A stretch of 6,013 nt of DNA from positions 1 to 6,013 of the forward strand of contig JAKAIH010000185.1 in the NCBI GenBank assembly GCA_021825225.1. The letters run 5' to 3'. The notes under the pieces are model-generated. The model was given only the letters and a program-made list of their open reading frames with translations. It was not told the DNA's origin and did no database searches. Positions 1 to 5,976 of this stretch are shown one piece after another. The DNA comes from Pseudomonadota bacterium. GTDB lineage: Bacteria > Pseudomonadota > Gammaproteobacteria > Burkholderiales > SG8-39. The translations under genes and the position numbers were made by a program. Numbering within the stretch: the first letter of the stretch is position 1; each line of letters starts with the position of its first letter.

Positions 1-421
1 GGCCGATGCGGAGCACCCGTTTCGCATGGTGGCGGCGCCGGCGCGCTCCTTCCTCAATACCACGTTCACCGAGACGCCGGGCTCGCGCAAGCGCGAGCAG
101 CGACCTGGCGCGCTGATCCATCCTGCGGACTGCGCCAGACTCGGCATCGCGCAGGGCGAGCGCATCGTGATCGGCAACCGCCGTGCCAGCGTGCGCCTGC
201 ATGCCAAGGTATTCGACGGCCTGCAGCCCGGCGTGATCGTGGTCGAGAGCATCTGGCCCAATTCGGATTTCGAGGGCGGTGTCGGCGTCAACGCGCTGAT
301 CGGCGCCGAGCCCGGCCAGCCCAACGGCGGCGCTGCGTTCCACGACACCGCGGTGTGGGTGCGCAAGGCCGGCGCGCCGCAAGCAGCATTGCCCGCCGAC
401 ACTCGATCCACGCTAGCATAG
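1..421 (+). CDS. Molybdopterin oxidoreductase, C-terminal fragment (molydopterin dinucleotide-binding domain), 5' partial
   Basis: This is the 3' end of a gene whose start lies outside the window. The reading frame is open from base 2, so the ATG at 26 is an internal Met and not the start. The visible 139 or so residues match the C-terminal cofactor-binding domain of the DMSO-reductase/formate-dehydrogenase superfamily of Mo/W enzymes. Seen directly are a strand-rich entry (HPFRMVAAPARSFLNTTF), an R-x-P-x-x-x-IHP-x-D segment, a GI-x-x-GE-x-I-x-IGN-x-R turn, and a closing block with VVESIWPN, GVGVNALIG and GGAAFHDTAVWVRK. In this family the domain caps the bis-MGD cofactor. The Fe-S and catalytic parts would lie upstream, so substrate and cellular location cannot be told. 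The stop is TAG at 419-421. The next gene starts 25 nt downstream on the same strand, so the two may be cotranscribed. The fold call is firm; the specific enzyme is unknown. Confidence 0.85.
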   Translation, partial: ADAEHPFRMVAAPARSFLNTTFTETPGSRKREQRPGALIHPADCARLGIAQGERIVIGNRRASVRLHAKVFDGLQPGVIVVESIWPNSDFEGGVGVNALIGAEPGQPNGGAAFHDTAVWVRKAGAPQAALPADTRSTLA

Positions 422-446
422 CGTCAGTCATTCACCGGAGATAACC

Positions 447-1265
447 ATGAGCGCAGCCGCCGACGTCAACATGGCCCTGTTCTGCGATTTCGAGAACGTC
501 GCACTGGGTGTGCGCGAATCGAAGTACGACAAGTTCGACATCAGCAAGGTGCTCGAGCGCCTGCTGCTCAAGGGCAGCATCGTGGTCAAGAAGGCCTACT
601 GCGACTGGGAGCGCTATCGCGAATTCAAGGCGCCGATGCACGAGGCCGCGTTCGAGCTCATTGAAATCCCGCATGTGCGCCAGTCGGGCAAAAACTCGGC
701 CGACATCCGCATGGTGGTCGACGCGCTGGATCTGTGCTACACGAAATCGCACGTGGACACCTTCGTCATCATCAGCGGCGACTCCGATTTCTCGCCGCTG
801 GTGTCCAAGCTGCGCGAGAACAACAAGACCGTGATCGGCGTGGGCGTGAAGAACTCCACTTCGGACCTGCTGATCGCCAACTGCGACGAATTCATCTACT
901 ACGACGATCTCGCGCGCGAGAAGGCGAAAAAGCAGTCACGCAAGAAACCTGCGCCCAAGGCCGCCTCCGGCACCCACGCCAAGACTCTGCCGCAGGAGGA
1001 AAGCGACAAGAAGCAGGAAGCGCTGGACATCGTCATGGAGACTATAGAGGCGCTCATCGCCGAGCGCGGCGAGGAGGAGAAGATCTGGGGCTCGATGGTG
1101 AAGCAGGCGCTGAAGCGGCGCAATCCCGGCTTCAACGAGGCCTTCTACGGTTTTCGTTCCTTCGGCAAACTGCTGGACGAGGCCGAAGCGAGGAATCTGA
1201 TCAAGCTCGAGCACGACGAGAAATCGGGCGGCGTCACCATCCGCAGCGTCAGCACCGACGATTAG
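447..1265 (+). CDS. NYN-domain (LabA/DUF88-like) predicted ribonuclease with C-terminal OST-HTH/LOTUS-like domain
   Basis: A 272-residue protein. Residues about 8-155 form a NYN (PIN-like) domain. The acidic metal-site residues expected of the family are all visible: D14 with N17 in FCDFENV, D86 in SADIRMVVDAL, and D112 and D114 in ISGDSDFSPL. A basic, low-complexity linker (about 156-190, rich in K, A and P) leads to a helical C-terminal region (about 188-268, with IWGSMVKQALKRRNPGF and FGKLLDEAEARNLIKLE). That region fits an OST-HTH/LOTUS winged-helix module, a predicted RNA-binding domain known to occur fused to NYN domains. The likely role is a metal-dependent cytosolic RNase or RNA-processing factor; the target is unknown. 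The start at 447 is supported by CGGAG at 436-440, 6 nt upstream. No signal peptide or membrane segment is seen. It follows the oxidoreductase gene by 25 nt, so it may sit at the end of that transcript. The NYN call is strong; the OST-HTH call is moderately strong. Confidence 0.9.
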   Translation: MSAAADVNMALFCDFENVALGVRESKYDKFDISKVLERLLLKGSIVVKKAYCDWERYREFKAPMHEAAFELIEIPHVRQSGKNSADIRMVVDALDLCYTKSHVDTFVIISGDSDFSPLVSKLRENNKTVIGVGVKNSTSDLLIANCDEFIYYDDLAREKAKKQSRKKPAPKAASGTHAKTLPQEESDKKQEALDIVMETIEALIAERGEEEKIWGSMVKQALKRRNPGFNEAFYGFRSFGKLLDEAEARNLIKLEHDEKSGGVTIRSVSTDD

Positions 1266-1267
1266 AC

Positions 1268-1290
1268 CGGCGCGCGTTGCGGGCGCGCTG
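1268..1290 (+). terminator. GC-rich hairpin just after the NYN gene (possible transcript end)
   Basis: CGGCGCGC (1268-1275) pairs with GCGCGCTG (1283-1290), including one G-T pair, around a 7-nt loop. It begins three bases after the stop codon of the NYN gene. No T-run follows, so it is not a canonical intrinsic terminator. It could stabilise the mRNA 3' end or assist termination. GC-rich DNA yields such stems often by chance. Confidence 0.3.
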
Positions 1291-1310
1291 CTCGCGCATC
1301 ACGGCCGGAG

Positions 1311-1324
1311 TTGATTTCCGTCAA
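1311..1324 (+). promoter_or_regulatory. FNR/ANR/DNR-type operator upstream of the universal stress protein
   Basis: The sequence TTGATTTCCGTCAA matches the FNR/ANR dyad TTGAT-N4-ATCAA at 9 of 10 fixed positions. The GTCAA right half is a common ANR-type variant. It lies in the 168-nt gap before the stress-protein gene. Its centre is at about 1317.5. A class II FNR site is centred 41.5 bp before the start of transcription, which would put that start near 1359. A weak -10-like TAAGCT (1346-1351) lies at the right distance, and TCTAAA (1352-1357) is an alternative. The inference is oxygen- or NO-responsive activation of the gene at 1434. The motif match is seen directly; binding is not shown. 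Confidence 0.6.
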
Positions 1325-1433
1325 TCCGCAGCCGGGCCACGGAACTAAGCTTCTAAACAAGCCCTGTGCAAGCGCGCGAAAATTCGATGGCGCCGGCGCT
1401 GCAGGACCAGACCAACGCGAAAGGAGACAGAAC

Positions 1434-1877
1434 ATGTTCAAACACATCCTGATACCGACCGATGGCTCCAAACTCTCGCTCAAGGCGGCGAAGCAGGCGG
1501 TCAAGCTGGCGAAGGCGCTGGGCGCCAAGATCACCGGCTATTACGCCGCCCCCGACCTGGGCTCGACCTACTACGGCGACGGCTATATCCTGCGCGCACC
1601 CTCGGCCAAGGCGCAGGCTGAATTCGCGCAAAAGCAGGCGCGCAAGTTCCTGTCCGCGATAGAAGTCGAGGCGGAAGTGGAGAAAGTGCCGTGCGAAGTG
1701 TTCCACACGCTGAGCGACAGCCCCTACGAAGCCATTATCGACGCCGCAAAAAAGAAAAAATGCGACCTCATAGTGATGGCCTCGCACGGCCGGCGCGGCT
1801 TATCTGGGCTGGTGCTGGGCAGCGAAACGCAGAAAGTGCTGGTGCACAGCAAGGTGCCGGTGCTGGTTTGCCGTTAG
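1434..1877 (+). CDS. Universal stress protein, UspA family (ATP-binding type)
   Basis: A 147-residue single-domain Usp, the usual length for the family. The N-terminal strand with the nucleotide-binding Asp is FKHILIPTDGS (D10). The C-terminal phosphate/ribose-binding loop is MASHGRRGLSGLVLGS (115-130). It fits the ATP-binding G-x2-G-x9-G-S pattern with Ala116 in place of the first Gly, a common variant, followed by the final strand VPVLVC. Members are cytosolic, usually dimeric, and help cells survive starvation, hypoxia or other stress; the molecular activity is seldom known. The start at 1434 is chosen because AAGGAG (1421-1426) sits 7 nt upstream and the protein then begins exactly where Usp domains begin. 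The open frame runs back to 1311, but that extension is non-homologous and would start inside the FNR-like box. The gene appears monocistronic, with its own putative FNR-type operator upstream. Confidence 0.93.
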   Translation: MFKHILIPTDGSKLSLKAAKQAVKLAKALGAKITGYYAAPDLGSTYYGDGYILRAPSAKAQAEFAQKQARKFLSAIEVEAEVEKVPCEVFHTLSDSPYEAIIDAAKKKKCDLIVMASHGRRGLSGLVLGSETQKVLVHSKVPVLVCR

Positions 1878-1910
1878 CCCCGGCTGTGCCTGTGCGGTTG
1901 CGGCCGCTAA

Positions 1911-1949
1911 AGGCAAAGACGCCTCGGGCTTGTTTTTTTACAAGCTCGA
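1911..1949 (+). terminator. Possible terminator of the universal stress protein gene: T7 tract with hairpins
   Basis: A run of seven T (1933-1939) lies 56 nt past the stop codon. A short stem AGGC/GCCT (1911-1914 with 1921-1924) precedes it at a distance of 8 nt. A better stem surrounds it: TCGGGCTTGT (1924-1933) pairs with ACAAGCTCGA (1940-1949) over 10 bp including one G-T, so most of the T-run falls in the loop. Neither arrangement is a textbook intrinsic terminator, but the position just after the gene suits a transcript-end role. Confidence 0.35.
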
Positions 1950-2020
1950 TCGCCGCAGTTCGAACCTGTCGCCTTCATGCGCGCCTTATCTACGAACGGC
2001 CATTGCGCGCTGCGCGCGCC

Positions 2021-2071
2021 AACCATGTTTTACCTGCGGATGAAAAGCACATCCGCAGGTAAAACACGGTT
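2021..2071. repeat. Long near-perfect inverted repeat (hairpin) between convergent genes
   Basis: The left arm 2021-2042 and right arm 2050-2071 are complementary at 21 of 22 positions, the only mismatch being A2025 against C2067. The loop is 7 nt (2043-2049, AAAAGCA). The core of each arm reads GTTTTACCTGCGGATG or its complement. There is no T-run after either arm, so this is not a standard intrinsic terminator in either direction. It could still act as a bidirectional transcript-end barrier or an mRNA-stabilising stem for both convergent genes. It could also be one copy of a dispersed palindromic element. The structure itself is certain from the sequence; the role is inference. Confidence 0.85.
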
Positions 2072-2143
2072 ATTGATCAAGGCAAAAAACAGCCTGAAGT
2101 TTGCTTAATAAGAGATTGCCGATTTCGCCGGCAGCAGAAGACG

Positions 2144-2926
2144 CTATTTCCCCTTGAAATTGGGCTTGCGCTTCTCCATGAAGGCGCGCCGGCCTTCGCG
2201 ATAGTCTTCGCTGTCGAAGCAGATCTCGATCATGCGCGCGGCCTGCTTCAGGTCGCGCACTTCGGGGTCCAGCCCGGTCTGGCGGATCGCGAATTTCGCC
2301 GCAGCCAGGGTCAGCGGCGCGTTTTCCGCGATCAGTTCGCAATAGGCCGCGAATTCGCGGTCCAGATCGGCCGCCGGCACCACGCGGTTTAGAAAGCCCA
2401 TGCCGAGTGCATCGGCGGCGTTGAACTTGCGCGCGGAGAAGAAGATGTCCGCGGTGCCCGCTGCGCCGAGCATCTGCACGAAGCGCTTGATGCCGGTGTA
2501 GTTGTAGCCCAGTCCCAGCCGGCCCGCAGGCATGCGGAACACGGCATCGTCCGCGGCGATGCGCACATCGCAGGCGGCTGCAAGTCCGAGGCCGCCGCCC
2601 ATGCAGATGCCGCGGATTTTGGCCAGCACCGGCTTGCTGCAATGCACCGGCGCTTCGTAGGCATCGATCACTGCCTGGTTGTAGATCGCCTGCGCCTCGG
2701 CGCTGCCGCGCGCCTTCTCGAACTGCGAAATATCGGCGCCGGAGATGAAGGCCTTGTCGCCGTCTCCGGTGATCACGACGAGGCGCACCTCGGGATCAGC
2801 GTCGAAGGCGGAGATCGCCTTGGGCAGTGCCGTCCACATGTCCTGCGAAACCGCGTTGAACTTGGTCGGGTTGGAGAAAATCACCCAGCCGACGGCATTT
2901 TCCTTGCGTGTAATCAGTTCAGCCAT
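2144..2926 (-). CDS. Enoyl-CoA hydratase/isomerase (crotonase) family protein lacking both classical catalytic Glu
   Basis: A 260-residue protein, full length for a crotonase. The fold is clear. Oxyanion-hole strand one is AFISGADIS (59-67) and strand two is KIRGICMGGGLGLAAACDVRIA (103-124), followed by FRMPAGRLGLG (130-140) and the C-terminal FMEKRKPNF. The acyl-CoA site and oxyanion hole therefore look intact. At the two positions that carry the acid-base glutamates of classical hydratases (Glu144 and Glu164 of the rat mitochondrial enzyme) this protein has Gly114 and Ala134. Ordinary hydration of 2-enoyl-CoA is thus doubtful. Isomerase, thioesterase, decarboxylase or lyase chemistry is possible, and the substrate is unknown. 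The start at 2926 has a strong ribosome site, AAGGGAG (2937-2931), 4 nt upstream. The gene follows the CoA-transferase by 36 nt on the same strand and is probably cotranscribed with it. Confidence 0.9.
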   Translation of the reverse strand: MAELITRKENAVGWVIFSNPTKFNAVSQDMWTALPKAISAFDADPEVRLVVITGDGDKAFISGADISQFEKARGSAEAQAIYNQAVIDAYEAPVHCSKPVLAKIRGICMGGGLGLAAACDVRIAADDAVFRMPAGRLGLGYNYTGIKRFVQMLGAAGTADIFFSARKFNAADALGMGFLNRVVPAADLDREFAAYCELIAENAPLTLAAAKFAIRQTGLDPEVRDLKQAARMIEICFDSEDYREGRRAFMEKRKPNFKGK

Positions 2927-2962
2927 GACGCTCCCTTGGGAATTGCGGCTTGAAGAACGAAC

Positions 2963-4156
2963 TCAAACAACCTTGTTGTCGCGCAGCGCGGCGATTTCGG
3001 CGGCGGTGTAGCCGACTTCGGCCAGCACCTCGTCCGTATGCTGGCCGATCTCGGGCGTGGCGCTGGCCATGGTGGCGGGCGTGCGCGACAGCCCCACCGC
3101 CTGATTCACCACGCGAATCTCGCCCAGTGCCGGATGCTTCACTTTCGCCGCCGCACGCAGATGCTGCACCTGCGGATCGGCGAACACCTGATCCATGCTG
3201 TATATCGGCCCGCAGGGCACGCCTGCCGCGTTGAGCAGCGTGACCCACTCCTCGCTCTTCCTCGCGCTCAAGGCCTTGTTCAGCTCGGCGTTGAGCGCCT
3301 TGCGGTTCTTGGCGCGATTGGCGGCGCCCTCGAACTCGGCGCGCTCGAGCAGGTCCGGACGCCCGATGGCCGGACACAGGCGCTTCCACATGCCCTCCCC
3401 CGAGGCCGCGACGTTCATGTAGCCGTCGGCCGTGGTATAGGCCGAAGTCGGCATGCTGGTCGGGTGATCGTTGCCGACCTGCGGCGGCACCTCGCCGTCC
3501 ATGAGGTAGCGCGCTGCCTGGAAATCGAGCAGCGCGATGCCGGACATCAACAGCGAAGACTGCACCCACTGGCCCTGGCCCGAGGCCTCGCGCTCCAGCA
3601 GCGCCGTGAGGATGCCGAGCGCGGCATACAGTCCGGCGCTCACGTCCGCGATCGCCGCGCCGGTGCGCATCGGGCCTTCGCCCGGCCGGCCGGTGACCGA
3701 CATCAGGCCGCTCATGCCCTGCGCGATCTGATCGAAACCCGGCCGCTCGAGATAAGGGCCGTCCTGGCCGAAACCGGAAATGCTCGCGAGGATGATGCGC
3801 GGATTGATCGCCTTGAGCGATTCGTAATCGATGCCGAGACGGTATTTGACGTCGGGCCGGTAATTCTCGACCACCACGTCCGCCCCCTTCGCCAGCCGGG
3901 CGAAAACCTCGCGCCCCTGCGGCAGCTTGAGGTTGAGCGTCATGGAACGCTTGTTGCGGTGCAGATTCTGGAAATCGGGGCCGTGGCGCGGGCCGCCCAT
4001 GTTTTCGTTCGCGTCCACACCCGGCGGCGATTCGATCTTGATCACGTCGGCGCCGAAATCGGCGAGCTGTTTGACGCAGGTCGGGCCGGCGCGCACGCGC
4101 GACAAATCGAGGACGCGAAAGCGCGACAGCGCGGTCGAAGCGGGAATATGGCTCAT
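2963..4156 (-). CDS. Family III CoA-transferase (CaiB/BaiF, formyl-CoA transferase-like)
   Basis: A 397-residue protein, typical of the family. Landmarks in order: N-terminal FRVLDLSRVRAGPTCVKQLADFGADVIKIE (13-42) shown by its RVRAGP turn and GADVIKIE strand, NKRSMTLNLK (68-77), VVENYRPDV (95-103), ISGFGQDGPY (126-135), and GAAIADVSAGLYAALGIL (166-183). D171 is the expected catalytic Asp that forms the acyl anhydride/aspartyl-CoA intermediate. A later segment, AGVPCGPIYSMDQVFADPQ, is the family's C-terminal signature. The enzyme would move CoA from a donor thioester to a carboxylic acid in the cytosol; formyl-CoA:oxalate, succinyl-CoA and carnitine enzymes all share this fold, so the substrate is open. 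The ATG at 4156 matches the usual N-terminus, though its ribosome site is weak. A promoter candidate lies about 55-85 nt upstream. The crotonase gene follows after 36 nt. Confidence 0.93.
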   Translation of the reverse strand: MSHIPASTALSRFRVLDLSRVRAGPTCVKQLADFGADVIKIESPPGVDANENMGGPRHGPDFQNLHRNKRSMTLNLKLPQGREVFARLAKGADVVVENYRPDVKYRLGIDYESLKAINPRIILASISGFGQDGPYLERPGFDQIAQGMSGLMSVTGRPGEGPMRTGAAIADVSAGLYAALGILTALLEREASGQGQWVQSSLLMSGIALLDFQAARYLMDGEVPPQVGNDHPTSMPTSAYTTADGYMNVAASGEGMWKRLCPAIGRPDLLERAEFEGAANRAKNRKALNAELNKALSARKSEEWVTLLNAAGVPCGPIYSMDQVFADPQVQHLRAAAKVKHPALGEIRVVNQAVGLSRTPATMASATPEIGQHTDEVLAEVGYTAAEIAALRDNKVV

Positions 4157-4212
4157 GTCAGGGTCCGTGAGAAGTTCGGGGAGGGAGGGTAGGCGGAAGG
4201 ATGCGCACCCGG

Positions 4213-4241
4213 ATTATCGCGTCGCCGCCCGCGCATCGCAA
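4213..4241 (-). promoter_or_regulatory. Sigma70-type promoter candidate for the CoA-transferase/crotonase pair
   Basis: Read on the - strand, TTGCGA (4241-4236, 4 of 6 to the -35 consensus) is followed by a 17-nt spacer and GATAAT (4218-4213, 5 of 6 to the -10 consensus). Transcription would start near 4206, giving a leader of about 50 nt before the ATG at 4156. The spacing is ideal and the A/T-rich -10 stands out in GC-rich DNA. It lies in the 131-nt gap after the ThDP gene (4157-4287), where no other feature was seen. This is a prediction from motif match only. Confidence 0.5.
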
Positions 4242-4287
4242 GCGTTTCCGACCAGTCCGACGCAGGCGGCCGTCGCGCCGGGCCGCA

Positions 4288-5976
4288 TCAGGCGATCCAT
4301 TCGCTGACCGGCGCCCGCGCCTCCTGCAGCGGCTGGCACAGCACGTCGACCAGCACCGGTTCGTTCGCTTCGAGCGCGCGCTTGAGCGTCTCGCCCAGCT
4401 TGGCCGGGTCTTCCACGCGGTAGCTCCTGACGCCGAAGGCGCTGGCCACCGCGGCGTGGTCGGTGCGCGCGAAATCGACCGAAAAATAGCGCTCGCCGAA
4501 ACCGGATTTCTGGCCGGCCTTGATCCAGCCGTAACTCGCGTTGGAGATCACCACCATGGCGAGCGGAATTTTCAGGCGGCAGATGGTCTCGAGTTCGCCC
4601 ACGGTGAAGCCGAAGCTGCCATCGCCCATGACCGCCACGATTTTCGCGCCTGGCCGGCCGAAATGCGCGCCGGCCGCCGCCGCCATGGAATAGCCCAGCG
4701 CGCCATGCGCGCGGTTGCTGATGAAATGCCGCCCGGTCGAATCGTTGCGGAAATAGGCGGAAAAATACGGGCAGGGTGTGCCCGGATCGGCGACCAGCAC
4801 CGCATCGCGCGGCAGCAGGCGATTGAGTTCGGCCACCACGCGCTCCGGCCGGATCGGGCGTTCATCCGCTGCGGCGAGCAGTTCGAAGGCGGAGAACTTC
4901 TCCCGTTTCGCCGCCGCCACTGCCTCGCGCGCCCAGTTGCGCGCGTGCGCGCCGGCGGCGTCGAGTTCCTCGCGCAGCGCGGCCAGCGTGAGCTTGGCAT
5001 CGCCCACCAGCCCGACCTCGACCGGATAATTCGCGCCGATCACCGCGGCGTCGATGTCGAGCTGGATCACCTTGGTCTTGCCCGGCGCGGGATAACGCCA
5101 GCGCTCGGTGGTGACCGAGCCTGCGCGGCAGCTCACGAACACCACCAGATCGGCCGCCTGCACCACGGCACGCGTGGGCAGCGTGCCGCCGTTGGAGCCG
5201 ACCACGCCCAGTGCGAGCGCATGCGCATCGCCGATGCTGCCCTGCCCGCTGATGGTGGTCGCGACCCCTGCGCCCAGGCGTTCGGCGCAGGCGATCAGTT
5301 CCTGCTCCGCGCCCGAGATCACCACGCCGCCGCCGACGATGAACAGCACGCGCTCGGCCGCGAGCAGCAACCGTGCCGCCTCGGCGATCGCCGCCCGGTC
5401 GGCGCAGGCGCGGCGCGAAGGACATCGATTCAGGCTCGCATCGCCCCAGATATCGGCGTCGTCGACCATCTGCTTCTGTACATCGTAGGGCAAGCCGATG
5501 TGGACCGCGCCCGGCCTGCCGCTGGTCATCTGCTTGAACGCGGTACGCAGCACGCGCGGGATGTCGGCGCCCGCGTCGAGCACCGTGTTCCACTTGGTCA
5601 GCGGCCGGAACAGGGCCTGCTGATCGAGCTCGGTGAGCGCGTAGCGGCCGCGCGCCGTCACCGAGATGTCGGAGGTGAAGCACAGCAGCGGAACCGAGGA
5701 TTCGTTCGCCTCGACCACCCCGGGCAGGATGTAGGTCGCGCCGCCGCCGCTCGGCCCTTCGCACACCCCGGCGCAGCCGGCTACGCGCGCATAGCCGTCG
5801 GCCATGTAGGCCGCCGAACGCTCGTCGCGGGTGAGCACATGCTGCATGCCGTGATCCAGCCGGTACATCGCATCGTAGAAGGGCAGCGAAGTGTCGCCGC
5901 ACAGGCCGAAAATGTGTTTCACGCCGTGCAACTGCAGCATGCGCACGAAGGCTTCGCCGCCGGTGATTTGAGCCAT
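4288..5976 (-). CDS. Thiamine diphosphate-dependent enzyme, acetolactate synthase/2-oxoacid decarboxylase-like
   Basis: A 562-residue protein with the three-domain layout of the acetolactate synthase/pyruvate oxidase superfamily: N-terminal PYR domain (about 1-170), central domain (about 195-330) and C-terminal PP domain (about 385-545). E52, in LTRDERSAAYMADGYAR, is the conserved Glu that activates the ThDP aminopyrimidine. The metal/diphosphate motif runs from GDGS (451-454) to N479 in ISNASYGW. The segment GPSGGGATYILPG (74-86) replaces the usual GPGATN and looks two residues longer. Such enzymes cleave or join the bond next to a 2-oxo or 2-hydroxy group. Oxalyl-CoA decarboxylase and 2-hydroxyacyl-CoA lyase are relatives that pair with CoA-transferases, but the active-site surroundings do not allow either assignment. 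The start at 5976 has AGGAC (5987-5983) upstream at 6 nt. It lies 131 nt upstream of the CoA-transferase, so it may share its transcript by read-through. Confidence 0.92.
   Translation of the reverse strand: MAQITGGEAFVRMLQLHGVKHIFGLCGDTSLPFYDAMYRLDHGMQHVLTRDERSAAYMADGYARVAGCAGVCEGPSGGGATYILPGVVEANESSVPLLCFTSDISVTARGRYALTELDQQALFRPLTKWNTVLDAGADIPRVLRTAFKQMTSGRPGAVHIGLPYDVQKQMVDDADIWGDASLNRCPSRRACADRAAIAEAARLLLAAERVLFIVGGGVVISGAEQELIACAERLGAGVATTISGQGSIGDAHALALGVVGSNGGTLPTRAVVQAADLVVFVSCRAGSVTTERWRYPAPGKTKVIQLDIDAAVIGANYPVEVGLVGDAKLTLAALREELDAAGAHARNWAREAVAAAKREKFSAFELLAAADERPIRPERVVAELNRLLPRDAVLVADPGTPCPYFSAYFRNDSTGRHFISNRAHGALGYSMAAAAGAHFGRPGAKIVAVMGDGSFGFTVGELETICRLKIPLAMVVISNASYGWIKAGQKSGFGERYFSVDFARTDHAAVASAFGVRSYRVEDPAKLGETLKRALEANEPVLVDVLCQPLQEARAPVSEWIA

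Larger units (their letters stand above)
1878..2143. other. Convergent intergenic region without a gene
   Basis: This 266-nt spacer separates the + strand stress-protein gene from the - strand crotonase gene, so both 3' ends point into it. No credible ORF, tRNA or promoter was seen. It contains the T-run hairpin (1924-1949), a GCGCGC-rich palindromic patch (about 2005-2018) and the long hairpin (2021-2071). On the - strand, close to the crotonase stop, a weak TGCCG/CGGCA stem (2117-2133) is followed by a modestly T-rich stretch. It is less GC-rich than the flanking genes, as expected of non-coding DNA here. Confidence 0.7.

Noticed and set aside
26..421. Molybdopterin-binding protein as a complete small gene starting at 26
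   Set aside because: The frame is open to the window edge, residues before Met26 continue the domain (HPFRM), and there is no ribosome site before 26. It is the tail of a longer gene.
1311..1433. Upstream in-frame extension of the universal stress protein
   Set aside because: It would begin with TTG inside the FNR-like box and add 41 residues unlike any Usp. The ATG at 1434 has a strong ribosome site and the canonical Usp N-terminus.
1955..1975. AGTTCGAACCT, resembling a tRNA T-loop
   Set aside because: Only about three pairs form in the flanking T-stem on either strand, and no matching anticodon or acceptor arms are visible. It is probably a chance short palindrome.
2073..2080. TTGATCAA as a second FNR-type site
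   Set aside because: The two half-sites abut without the required 4-nt spacer, and it lies between convergent gene ends where no promoter is expected.
3038..4192. A 384-codon open frame on the + strand opposite the CoA-transferase
   Set aside because: Same register effect: it mirrors the real gene codon for codon, has a biased His/Arg/Ala composition and no family motifs.
2963..5976. Assignment of the pair as formyl-CoA transferase and oxalyl-CoA decarboxylase (oxalate degradation)
   Set aside because: The family-level pairing fits, but the ThDP protein lacks the Oxc-like sequence around its catalytic Glu, and the CoA-transferase shows only general family III motifs. Specific names would go beyond the evidence.
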